A stretch of DNA of 10,877 nt from an uncultured Eubacteriales bacterium (GCA_902465435.1 CABQNH010000048.1:1-10877), one strand, 5' to 3'; positions 1 to 5,803 are shown, numbered from the stretch's first letter. The notes: a model not told the origin generated them from the letters alone. Numbers and translations are program-made.

Positions 1-119
1 TCAAAAACAAGGAAATATTTATTGTTTTGACTTACTTCGGAACTCGCGCCTTACCGTACCTATGTACGCCTACAGGCGCGAGATTCCTTGTCTTTCGAAC
101 TTTCTTGATCGTCTGTCAA
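1..119 (-). other. Structured non-coding element with nested hairpins (candidate ncRNA or dispersed repeat)
   Basis: No credible gene lies in 1-206, downstream of pcp. The stretch contains an imperfect stem: 39-50 (GGAACTCGCGCC) pairs with 75-87 as 12 base pairs with one bulged base at 83. Inside the loop, 55-59 (CGTAC) pairs with 64-68 (GTACG) around a CTAT tetraloop, giving a nested second stem. Next to it, 1-10 and 22-30 (TTGTTTTGA) form an A/T-rich hairpin. On the minus strand that hairpin ends in TTGTTTTTGA, which resembles a terminator for an RNA read leftwards. A TTGACA hexamer lies at 114-119 on the minus strand, but I find no convincing -10 at the right distance. The plus strand is open in one frame here, but that frame crosses pcp antisense and is not credible as a gene. 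A structured RNA, a 3-prime UTR element of pcp and a dispersed repeat are all possible. Confidence 0.5.
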
Positions 120-206
120 CCACGCTGTAATTCGTTCCTATTCTTTTTTTCACACTGCCAATTGTTTCGCTCCGTGCAGGCGGGCAAAATCGTTCGGAAT
201 GCGGCC

Positions 207-848
207 TCAGGACAGTTTTCCCTCCGAAACGGGCAGATCCTCTGCGCACGCTCCGATCGCCGCAATCGCCGCCTCGATCCCCTTCACGATATCCGGCAGC
301 GGCATGGACGGAACGCCCTCGCGGCCGTGCGTCTGCGCGGGGATCATCGGCACATGCAGAAAGCCGCCACGAACGCCGGGATATCTCTTTTTCAGCGTAT
401 AAAGCACGCCGTACATCAGATGATTGCAGACAAACGTACCCGCGGTATTGCTGAGGCTGGCGGGAAGCCCGGCCTCCCGAATGGCAGCTACCATCGCCTT
501 CACCGGGAGCGTGCTGAAATAAGCAGCTTCTCCGTCCGGGAAAATCGCCGTATCTATTGGCTGGTTTCCCGCATTGTCCGGAATCGCCGCGTCGTCAAGA
601 TTGATTGCAACCCGCTCCGGCGTCAAATCGGCGCGGCCGCCCGCCTGCCCAACGCAAAGCACCGCATCCGGCCGATGGCGCTCTATCGCATCCATGGCAG
701 CCTCCACGGACTTTCCAAAAATCGTCGGGACCTCACATTTTATGACGCAAACCGACCCGATCCGTTCGCGAACCAGCTTCACCGCCTCCTGCGCCGGGTT
801 GACCTTTTCCCCGCCGAAGGGATCAAACGCGGTCAGCAACAGCTTCAT
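207..848 (-). CDS. pcp: Pyroglutamyl-peptidase I (pyrrolidone-carboxylate peptidase)
   Basis: This cytosolic cysteine peptidase (family C15) removes N-terminal pyroglutamate from peptides. The 213-residue product has the family's usual length. It begins MKLLLTAFDPFGG, the conserved N-terminal substrate-pocket motif. The catalytic triad is readable: Glu78 in TPERVAINLDDA, Cys141 in SNTAGTFVCNHLMY and His165 in GFLHVP. All three sit exactly three residues earlier than the Glu81/Cys144/His168 numbering used for the Bacillus enzyme. An ATG two codons further upstream (852-854) abuts AAGGAGG with no spacing, whereas the ATG at 846-848 has the normal 6 nt, so I start there. Upstream on the same strand is the ferredoxin gene, with a hairpin (879-910) between them and no obvious separate promoter, so expression may depend on read-through. 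The assignment is firm; the link to the ferredoxin is only positional. Confidence 0.95.
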   Translation of the reverse strand: MKLLLTAFDPFGGEKVNPAQEAVKLVRERIGSVCVIKCEVPTIFGKSVEAAMDAIERHRPDAVLCVGQAGGRADLTPERVAINLDDAAIPDNAGNQPIDTAIFPDGEAAYFSTLPVKAMVAAIREAGLPASLSNTAGTFVCNHLMYGVLYTLKKRYPGVRGGFLHVPMIPAQTHGREGVPSMPLPDIVKGIEAAIAAIGACAEDLPVSEGKLS

Positions 849-854
849 ATCCAT

Positions 855-861
855 CCTCCTT
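855..861 (-). promoter_or_regulatory. Ribosome binding site of pcp; decides the start codon
   Basis: The minus strand reads AAGGAGG immediately before ATGGATATG. The first ATG touches the Shine-Dalgarno sequence and could not be used efficiently. The second is 6 nt away, the normal spacing, and gives the protein start MKLLLTAFDPFGG typical of the family. Confidence 0.85.
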
Positions 862-878
862 CTATTCGGCCGCTTTCC

Positions 879-910
879 AAAACGTACGCCCGAACCTTAC
901 GGTTCGGGCG
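879..910 (-). terminator. Hairpin with short T-run between the ferredoxin gene and pcp
   Basis: CGCCCGAACC (887-896) and GGTTCGGGCG (901-910) form a perfect 10-bp stem around a 4-nt loop (GTAA on the minus strand, a GNRA-type tetraloop). On the minus strand the stem is followed by TACGTTTTGG, so only a short T-run. It lies 65 nt after the ferredoxin stop and about 18 nt before the pcp ribosome binding site. It can act as the intrinsic terminator of the ferredoxin transcript, probably leaky. With no pcp promoter visible in the remaining gap, a partial terminator within an operon is plausible. Confidence 0.65.
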
Positions 911-975
911 CTCTGCCGTCTGCACATTTCAATTTGTTTCCGCAGGTGCACCGGCCGATCGTTCCGTTTGGCTTC

Positions 976-1365
976 TCAGCTCTCTACGATCTCCAAAACA
1001 TCCATCGGGCATGCCCGCACGCAGAGGCCGCAGGCAAGGCACTTAAACGCCGTGGGCGTATCGTCCGTATGTACCATTACGCCGAAGGGGCAGGCCTCCT
1101 TGCACTTGCCGCAGCCGGTGCAAAGCTTTTTGTTGACCATGTAAACGCCGGTCTTGGGATTCTGTGCAATTGCGCCGCTTGGGCAGGCCGCCGCGCACTT
1201 GCCGCACTGCACGCAGGTCATCGGGCGCGCCGTCCCCTTGCGGTCTACGATCTGCAGGCAGGCCTTATCCGGATGGAATTCCTTGAAGTACGCATTGGAG
1301 CAGGCGCGGACACACTCGAGGCAGGCCATGCAGCTCGAGCCTTTTTTCATCATCAGTTTTTTCAT
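976..1365 (-). CDS. Polyferredoxin with four 4Fe-4S cluster motifs (HycB/HydN/CooF-like electron carrier)
   Basis: This 129-residue iron-sulfur protein is probably a cytosolic electron-transfer subunit. Four cysteine quartets can be read: Cys12/15/18/22, Cys51/54/57/61, Cys82/85/88/92 and Cys109/112/115/119. Each is C-x2-C-x2-C-x3-C, and the last three are followed by Pro as in bacterial-type ferredoxins. Cys36 is an additional cysteine. This arrangement matches the small subunits that serve formate dehydrogenase, hydrogenase, CO dehydrogenase or aldehyde:ferredoxin oxidoreductase. No such catalytic subunit is encoded here, so the partner is unknown. The frame is open for 54 more codons upstream from a GTG, but that extension looks unlike a ferredoxin. 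The ATG at 1363-1365 has AAAGGGG 8 nt before it, so I use it. A promoter at 1554-1582 and a hairpin at 879-910 frame the gene. Cluster content is clear; the partner enzyme is not. Confidence 0.9.
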   Translation of the reverse strand: MKKLMMKKGSSCMACLECVRACSNAYFKEFHPDKACLQIVDRKGTARPMTCVQCGKCAAACPSGAIAQNPKTGVYMVNKKLCTGCGKCKEACPFGVMVHTDDTPTAFKCLACGLCVRACPMDVLEIVES

Positions 1366-1373
1366 GACAGGTT

Positions 1374-1380
1374 CCCCTTT
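1374..1380 (-). promoter_or_regulatory. Ribosome binding site of the ferredoxin gene
   Basis: AAAGGGG on the minus strand, 8 nt before the ATG at 1363-1365. It supports the short 129-residue protein over the open 54-codon upstream extension. Confidence 0.75.
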
Positions 1381-1546
1381 AACTTTTTTCAGAAAACAAC
1401 TCCGACGAGCTGCGGCATCCCAACCGCATCGCCAGCTCTCTCGCAGGCCCTCCGACAAAGCGCCCGAAATTTGAAATGCGCTGTGCCGAAAAGGCTCGTC
1501 TGCAAGAAGCGCCGCGATGCAAGGCACAGCTTCCCCGGAGACTTAC
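1381..1546 (-). promoter_or_regulatory. Long 5-prime leader of the ferredoxin gene with two inverted repeats
   Basis: From the predicted transcription start (about 1547) to the ribosome binding site there are roughly 165 nt. The leader contains an 8-bp perfect inverted repeat (GGCACAGC at 1523-1530 and GCTGTGCC at 1480-1487, 35 nt apart). It also has a 6-bp one (CAGCTC at 1433-1438 and GAGCTG at 1407-1412). I recognise no named riboswitch class. The frame is open and could hide a small upstream ORF starting at the GTG near 1527. A regulatory role is inferred only from length and folding potential. Confidence 0.3.
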
Positions 1547-1553
1547 ACGATGT

Positions 1554-1582
1554 ATTATACAGGTCTTTTCCGTGGGAATCAA
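1554..1582 (-). promoter_or_regulatory. Sigma-A-type promoter for the ferredoxin gene
   Basis: On the minus strand TTGATT (1577-1582, 4 of 6 consensus bases) is separated by exactly 17 nt from a perfect TATAAT (1554-1559). The predicted start is near 1547, about 180 nt before the ferredoxin ATG. The site lies in the 328-nt divergent region shared with the lipoprotein gene. Confidence 0.75.
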
Positions 1583-1693
1583 CACCTGATTCGGACAAAA
1601 AGCGTGGTTTTTTGAAATTTCTCGTTTATTTTTTGCGGAATCACAAATACTATCCCCTGCAAAGATTCAAAAATGCATTCAGGAGGAATTACA

Positions 1694-2017
1694 ATGAAAC
1701 GCTATTTTGCACTTCTTACCGCGTTCATTCTCGTGCTCGCCCTGCTGACCGGCTGCACCGGCACGGACGACGGAAACGTCTCGAATTCCGGTAACGGCAC
1801 GGTCAACGGCGGCAGCACCGCATCCACGAGCAGTCCGATCCCGATGGAATCCGACAGCGGCACAGCGCGTGAAACGAGTGATCTTCCCTTTGACTCCAGC
1901 GAGGCTCCCACCGGCAGTGGCGCCGCGTCCGGCGCGCGGGGACGCAGCGCCGAGCATCGCACGGGCGGCATGAACATTACAGACGACGCAAGCGGCTACG
2001 GCGGCGCACGCTACTGA
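1694..2017 (+). CDS. Small secreted lipoprotein of unknown function
   Basis: The 107-residue product begins with a typical lipoprotein signal: MKRY, a hydrophobic stretch over residues 5-18, then a lipobox ending LTG-Cys21, where lipid attachment and cleavage are expected. After Cys21 the mature part is low complexity, rich in Ser, Thr, Gly, Asn and Asp, with few hydrophobic residues. It ends in a Gly/Asp-rich tail (GMNITDDASGYGGARY). No folded domain is recognisable. The ATG at 1694 has AGGAGG 7 nt upstream (1681-1686), which favours it over an in-frame ATG at 1673. A possible weak promoter is TACTAT at 1648-1653, without a good -35. It is divergent from the ferredoxin and convergent with the kinase gene. 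The surface-lipoprotein class is clear; a tether or spacer role for the linker-like sequence is only a guess. Confidence 0.85.
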   Translation: MKRYFALLTAFILVLALLTGCTGTDDGNVSNSGNGTVNGGSTASTSSPIPMESDSGTARETSDLPFDSSEAPTGSGAASGARGRSAEHRTGGMNITDDASGYGGARY

Positions 2018-2026
2018 GCGCCCCAT

Positions 2027-2069
2027 CCAAAGCCCCGACGCGCGGAAGTGAAACGCGCCGGAGCTTTGG
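2027..2069 (+). terminator. Imperfect hairpin after the lipoprotein gene, no T-run
   Basis: CCAAAGC (2027-2033) pairs with GCTTTGG (2063-2069). The stem continues with CCG/CGG and CGCG/CGCG, interrupted by two mismatches, around the loop 2043-2053. It starts 10 nt after the stop codon. No T-run follows, so it may protect the 3-prime end rather than terminate. It is followed directly by the shared repeat at 2071. Confidence 0.4.
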
Positions 2070-2070
2070 G

Positions 2071-2128
2071 CTGCCAATCAAGTCCGTAACCGTCAAAATG
2101 AGAACACAAGTCTGAGCAGTTACGGACT
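2071..2128 (+). repeat. Dispersed hairpin repeat, copy A
   Basis: Positions 2071-2107 closely match 10775-10811 in the same orientation; the core AGTCCGTAACCGTCAAAAT (2081-2099) is identical. In this copy AGTCCGTAAC (2081-2090) is a perfect inverted repeat with GTTACGGACT (2119-2128), giving a 48-bp unit with 10-bp terminal inverted repeats. It holds no coding capacity. A REP- or MITE-like dispersed element is the simplest reading. Confidence 0.7.
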
Positions 2129-2144
2129 GATCGATAATCTGCAT

Positions 2145-2216
2145 ATGCTCCCAATACCGGGAAACACCGGCATTGGGAGCATCACTTTATCCTGACGGCA
2201 GGATGCTTTTTATTTT
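2145..2216 (+). terminator. Tandem hairpins and T-run at a convergent gene junction
   Basis: The first hairpin pairs ATGCTCCCAAT (2145-2155) with ATTGGGAGCAT (2172-2182), an 11-bp perfect stem that continues as CCGG/CCGG after one A-C mismatch. The second is ATCCTG (2189-2194) with CAGGAT (2199-2204) around ACGG, followed by GCTTTTTATTTT, a typical plus-strand terminator tail. The pair lies between the lipoprotein gene (plus) and the kinase gene (minus, ending at 2210), so the T-run reaches the end of the kinase gene. The large first hairpin could serve transcripts from the minus strand. Confidence 0.7.
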
Positions 2217-3046
2217 GACTCCAGCGCCTGTATCAGCTTGGGGAGCTGCGCTTCAAACTTCACGCCGTACCAATGGCTTTGATCCTCCACGGTCGCCTCA
2301 ATACAGCAAAGGGTAAAGTCCGCGGCAAGCCTTGCGGCGGCTGCGGCATCGAAGCCGCGCAGCAGCGCGCCCGTGAATACCGAGGCAAACACATCCCCCG
2401 TGCCGTGCGCGCCGCCGGAAAGCCTTTTGTGGCAGTAATACTGCGTTTGTCCCGCCGTGCAGACCGCAACGCCGGTCGTATCCTTCGTATAGCCGACGCC
2501 GGTCAGCACGATCGTTCCGCTGCAAATCGCCGAAAGCTTTGAAAGCAGACCGGCAATCCATATTTCGTCATACTGCGTGCGATACGGCTCGCTGGTCATC
2601 AGACAGGCCTCCGTCAAATTCGGCAGAATGTAATCCGCCTGCGTGCAGAGCGAACGCATTGCATCCACAAACGCATCGTCAAAGCCGGGATACAAGACGC
2701 CGTTATCCGCCATCGCAGGATCGACCAGAAATACACATTCCGCTTTTCCGACGGCTTGCCGAATCTCCCTGACATAACACACCTGCTCGGCGCTTCCGAG
2801 GTAGCCTGTATAAATGGCGTCGAATCGGATGCCCTCCTTCTTCCAATGCGCCGCAATTCTCGGCATATCCTCCGTCAAATCACGAAAGGTATAGCCGGTA
2901 AAGCCCCCCGTATGCGTAGAGAGCACCGCAGAGGGCAAAACCGCCGTCTCCAGTCCGCAGGCGGACAGAATCGGCAGCGCCACGGTAATGGAGCACTGCC
3001 CGACGCAGGAAATATCCTGAATGGTGAGAATTCTTCGGTCATCCAT
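2210..3046 (-). CDS. pdxY: Pyridoxal/pyridoxamine kinase (PfkB-ribokinase superfamily)
   Basis: This cytosolic kinase phosphorylates the 5-prime hydroxyl of B6 vitamers in the salvage route to pyridoxal 5-phosphate. The 278-residue product has the usual length. It opens with MDDRRILTIQDISCVGQCS, typical of clostridial pyridoxamine kinases, and carries the STHTGGFTGY substrate segment near residues 43-52. The conserved anion-hole/catalytic motif GTGD is at 215-218, with Asp218 the expected base. The frame is open for 38 more codons upstream, but that stretch is Arg/Phe-rich and non-conserved. The ATG at 3044-3046 has AAAGG 9 nt before it, so I start there. The gene is divergent from holB with about 170 nt between them; no strong minus-strand promoter is evident, only a TATACT-like -10 near 3144-3149. 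The PfkB family is certain; B6 specificity rests on overall resemblance. Confidence 0.9.
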   Translation of the reverse strand: MDDRRILTIQDISCVGQCSITVALPILSACGLETAVLPSAVLSTHTGGFTGYTFRDLTEDMPRIAAHWKKEGIRFDAIYTGYLGSAEQVCYVREIRQAVGKAECVFLVDPAMADNGVLYPGFDDAFVDAMRSLCTQADYILPNLTEACLMTSEPYRTQYDEIWIAGLLSKLSAICSGTIVLTGVGYTKDTTGVAVCTAGQTQYYCHKRLSGGAHGTGDVFASVFTGALLRGFDAAAAARLAADFTLCCIEATVEDQSHWYGVKFEAQLPKLIQALESK

Positions 3047-3145
3047 AGAGCATAGCCTTTCTCCGGCGACGTTCCGGCAAAAGCGGGAAAAAAGTTGCCG
3101 TGCGCGCCGCCTCCGTAAGAAATTTAAAAACCGCGAAAAAAAGTA

Positions 3146-3174
3146 TAGAAAAAGCGGCAATCATGCGGTATAAT
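3146..3174 (+). promoter_or_regulatory. Sigma-A-type promoter of the holB-ricT operon
   Basis: TAGAAA (3146-3151, 4 of 6) and a perfect TATAAT (3169-3174) with 17-nt spacing. The predicted start is near 3181, about 35 nt before the holB ATG. It lies in the divergent region shared with the B6 kinase gene. Confidence 0.75.
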
Positions 3175-3215
3175 AGTATGATAGGTTTGGGAAGCGCAGG
3201 ATCTGGGAGCTTTTT

Positions 3216-4172
3216 ATGAATTTTAGCACATTTTTAGGCAACCCGCAACTAAAAAAACGACTGTCTGCCATGCTGTCCGGCGGAAAAATGCCGAACAGCT
3301 ATCTTCTGACCGGCCCGGTCGGTTCGGGCAAGCGCACGCTGTCGCAGCTTCTTTGCGCCGCGCTCCTTTGCACCTCGGACGGCGAACGCCCCTGCCTGCG
3401 GTGCATCCAGTGCAGGAAGCTCCTGTCCGGCAATCATCCGGACTTCATGACCGTAGACGACCCGAGCAAAAAGACCGTCCCTGTCGAGCTGGTGCGCCGC
3501 GCACGCGACGATGCGTTCATTCGCCCGAACGAGGGCGCGAGAAAGCTGTACCTGTTTCCCCGGGCGCAGGATATGAATGCCGCCGGGCAGAACGCGTTGC
3601 TCAAAATTTTGGAGGAACCGCCCGCTTACGCGACCTTCCTCCTGCTGGCCGAAAGTCCGGAGCAGCTTCTGCCCACGATTCGCTCACGCTGCACGCACCT
3701 TGCCCTCTCCCCGCTGCCGGAGGAAACGCTGCTTTCCGCGCTGCGCGCGCAGTTTCCGGGAGCCGAAGAAGCCTCTTGCCGGGCGGCTGCACTGCGCTCC
3801 GGCGGCTATCTCGGTCAGGCAATTGCGCTGCTTTCCGAAAATGCCGCGCTGCTTCCGCAAACGGAAGCGATCGCGCAAGCCTACGCGCAGAAGGATCTGC
3901 CCGCCCTGCTGCAGGCACTGATCCCGCTGGAAAAGCGAAAACGGGAGCAGCTTACGCCGATTCTTGCGCAGCTCATCGGGGTTTTAAAGGATGCACTGGA
4001 CGCTCGCGCGGGACTTTCCGGCGGAACAGAGCTTGCCGCACGCATCCGCGTCAACCGCACCGCGCAGGAGACGCTTTCCGCCATTCGCCGTCTGCAGGAA
4101 TGCGAAAGCCTGCTTGACCGGAATGTGGGCGTTGGCCATGTGGTCGGCGCGCTGCGGGTATATTTGCAATAA
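3216..4172 (+). CDS. holB: DNA polymerase III delta prime subunit (clamp-loader subunit)
   Basis: This AAA+ clamp-loader subunit works with delta and tau/gamma to load the sliding clamp at the replication fork. The 318 residues cover an N-terminal AAA+ module with a P-loop-like GPVGSGKRT (33-41). A zinc module follows with Cys52, Cys60, Cys63 and Cys66. The conserved NALLKILEEPP segment is at 126-136 and the sensor/arginine-finger motif SRC at 157-159. The C-terminal collar part is more divergent, as is usual. The ATG at 3216 has GGGAG 6 nt upstream. The ricT gene follows after 21 nt, matching the holB-yaaT order of Bacillus subtilis. The yaaQ and yaaR genes that precede holB there are absent, and a divergent B6 kinase takes that place. 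The intact Walker-A lysine (Lys39) does not by itself prove ATP hydrolysis, since delta prime often lacks it. Confidence 0.93.
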   Translation: MNFSTFLGNPQLKKRLSAMLSGGKMPNSYLLTGPVGSGKRTLSQLLCAALLCTSDGERPCLRCIQCRKLLSGNHPDFMTVDDPSKKTVPVELVRRARDDAFIRPNEGARKLYLFPRAQDMNAAGQNALLKILEEPPAYATFLLLAESPEQLLPTIRSRCTHLALSPLPEETLLSALRAQFPGAEEASCRAAALRSGGYLGQAIALLSENAALLPQTEAIAQAYAQKDLPALLQALIPLEKRKREQLTPILAQLIGVLKDALDARAGLSGGTELAARIRVNRTAQETLSAIRRLQECESLLDRNVGVGHVVGALRVYLQ

Positions 4173-4193
4173 AGGACAACAAAAGGAGACACT

Positions 4194-5588
4194 ATGGACG
4201 AAAAGGTAATGCAACCGGAAGCGGAAACCGAAGCCGCGCAGGAAGCGCGCGTAACGGTTTGCGATGTGCAGTTCCGCTCCGGCAGTAAGGTATATTATTT
4301 CTATCCCGGCGACCTCACCGTAAAAACGGGCGACGAGGTCATAATTGATACGGCGCGCGGCGAGGAATTCGGCCGCTGCACCATGGGCAACCACGAGGTT
4401 CCCGGCCGCGAGGTCATCGCGCCGCTGCGCCCCGTCCTGCGGCTCGCAACCGAGCAGGATCGGCGCGTTCAGCGGGAAAACGCAGAAAAGGAAAAGAAAG
4501 CGTTTTCCATCTGTATGCAGAAAATTGACGAGAGAAAGCTCGACATGCAGCTTGTCTCGGCAGAATATGCCTTTGACGGCAGCAAGCTTCTGTTCTTCTT
4601 CACCTCGGACGGGCGCGTAGATTTCCGTGAGCTTGTCAAGGATCTGGCCTCCGTATTCCGCACGCGCATTGAGCTGCGCCAGATCGGCGTGCGCGACAAG
4701 GCAAAGATGGTCGGCGGACTCGGAATTTGCGGCCGTCCCTTCTGCTGCCGCGAGTTTTTAGACGATTTCCAGCCGGTTTCGATCAAAATGGCCAAGACGC
4801 AGAATCTCAGCCTGAACCCGACGAAAATTTCCGGTACCTGCGGCCGTTTAATGTGCTGCCTGAAATATGAGCAGGAGGCCTACGAGGATCTGCTTCGCAC
4901 CAGCCCCAAGGCGGAGTCCTTTGTGGATACGCCGGACGGCCGCGGCACCGTGACCGAGGTCAATCTGCTGCGCCAAAGCGTCAAGGTGCGCATGGAAAAG
5001 CAGCCGGATACCTGCGGCTGCTATAAAAACTGCGATATTTGCGTACTGCGCAACGGGAAAGCGAAGAAAACAGATCTCCCCATTCCGGATGACCTGGCGC
5101 CGATCTCCGGCGCGCCGAACCGCGAAAGCAAGCGCGAGGAAAGCTCGCTTCCGCCGCTGGAGGATGTCATTTTGAAATCTGCGCCCCCCGCGCCGCGCAG
5201 GGAGCCGACGGAGAAGGACGCCGCTCCGCGCGAGGAGGGCAAGAACCGCCGCAGCGGCCGCCGCGAGCGCAGGCCGCGCGACAATGCGCCGGTTGGTGAA
5301 TTCCGCGCCGCAGCAGAGCGTCAGATCGCCGAAGCTGCCGCGCAGCGTGCGATTTCCTCTGAGGGACAGGCCGAAAAGAACGCATCCTCCGGCCGCCGCC
5401 GTACCAAAAAGCGTCCCGGCGGCGCCGCAAAGCCGACCGCAGAAAAAGCTGTCGGTCAGGAAAGCGCCGCGAAGGCCGCCGCGCCGAAGTCTGCGGAAAC
5501 GGCGGAGCCGCGCGAGGGGAAAAAGCCCAACAATCGCCGCCGCTACTATCACCGCCGCAGCAAGGGCGCGCCGAAGAGCGACGGCTGA
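4194..5588 (+). CDS. ricT: RicT/YaaT (PSP1-domain protein) with a long basic Ala/Arg-rich C-terminal tail
   Basis: In Bacillus subtilis RicT (YaaT) forms an Fe-S complex with RicA and RicF that assists RNase Y in mRNA maturation and affects sporulation, competence and biofilm formation. Residues about 20-290 resemble that family. The motifs GLGICGRPFCCREFL (Cys179, Cys184, Cys185) and SGTCGRLMCCLKYE (Cys216, Cys221, Cys222) supply the likely cluster cysteines. A further cysteine group, Cys274/276/280/283 (DTCGCYKNCDICVL), follows. The Bacillus protein is about 275 residues; this one has 464, because residues about 300-464 form a disordered-looking tail rich in Ala, Arg, Lys and Glu. That tail could bind RNA or other partners (inference). 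Start: AAAGGAG lies 5 nt before the ATG. It is transcribed with holB and ends before the terminator at 5770-5803. Neither ricA nor ricF is in the window. Confidence 0.92.
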   Translation: MDEKVMQPEAETEAAQEARVTVCDVQFRSGSKVYYFYPGDLTVKTGDEVIIDTARGEEFGRCTMGNHEVPGREVIAPLRPVLRLATEQDRRVQRENAEKEKKAFSICMQKIDERKLDMQLVSAEYAFDGSKLLFFFTSDGRVDFRELVKDLASVFRTRIELRQIGVRDKAKMVGGLGICGRPFCCREFLDDFQPVSIKMAKTQNLSLNPTKISGTCGRLMCCLKYEQEAYEDLLRTSPKAESFVDTPDGRGTVTEVNLLRQSVKVRMEKQPDTCGCYKNCDICVLRNGKAKKTDLPIPDDLAPISGAPNRESKREESSLPPLEDVILKSAPPAPRREPTEKDAAPREEGKNRRSGRRERRPRDNAPVGEFRAAAERQIAEAAAQRAISSEGQAEKNASSGRRRTKKRPGGAAKPTAEKAVGQESAAKAAAPKSAETAEPREGKKPNNRRRYYHRRSKGAPKSDG

Positions 5589-5769
5589 TCGGCTAACCGC
5601 TATGTCGGCTGCATTCTGTCGCACTGCCCGGCGGCCGCTTCCATACGCCCCGGCTTCAACCGGGCGCTGCCGATCGGGCTGTCTGCTTTCGCAGTTGCCT
5701 GCGCCGCCCGCATTTTACAAAGGATTTCGCCGCGAAACGGCATTTTTCGAAATAACGAGTAATTTTTCG
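5589..5769 (+). other. Unassigned foldable 3-prime region downstream of ricT
   Basis: These about 180 nt lie between the ricT stop and its terminator and hold no credible gene. The sequence is foldable: GATCGGC (5587-5593) pairs with GCCGATC (5669-5675). CGCCC..GG (5646-5653) pairs with CCGGGCG (5660-5666) with one bulge. CTGC/GCAG at 5683-5694 forms a short hairpin whose minus-strand loop is GAAA. I cannot assign it to a known RNA family. It may be a long structured 3-prime UTR, an embedded small RNA or decayed coding sequence. Confidence 0.35.
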
Positions 5770-5803
5770 GGGCAGGAGGTCAGTTGACCTCCTGCCCGCT
5801 TTT
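5770..5803 (+). terminator. Intrinsic terminator of the holB-ricT operon
   Basis: GGGCAGGAGGTC (5770-5781) pairs perfectly with GACCTCCTGCCC (5786-5797), a 12-bp stem with an AGTT loop, followed by GCTTTT. This is the clear end of the ricT transcript, about 180 nt after the stop codon. Confidence 0.85.

Noticed and set aside
27..1046. Long plus-strand open frame over the left edge
   Set aside because: It runs antisense through pcp, whose catalytic residues, start and ribosome site are clear, and its translation is Arg/Cys-rich without domain features. A GC-rich shadow frame explains it.
1366..1527. 54-residue N-terminal extension of the ferredoxin from a GTG
   Set aside because: The extension lacks cluster motifs, and AAAGGGG is correctly spaced before the inner ATG. 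The region is better read as an untranslated leader.
574..1794. Plus-strand open frame of 406 codons
   Set aside because: It is antisense to both pcp and the ferredoxin and runs through promoters and terminators. No ribosome site or protein motif supports it.
3047..3160. 38-residue N-terminal extension of the B6 kinase
   Set aside because: It is Arg/Phe-rich, unlike the family, and the family-typical N-terminus begins at the ATG at 3046, which has an acceptable ribosome site.
5600..5700. RNase P RNA on the minus strand, suggested by GACAGAATGCAGCC near 5620
   Set aside because: The matching 5-prime P4 segment (GGAAAGTCC) and the other universally conserved blocks are missing in the interval, so the short resemblance is probably chance.
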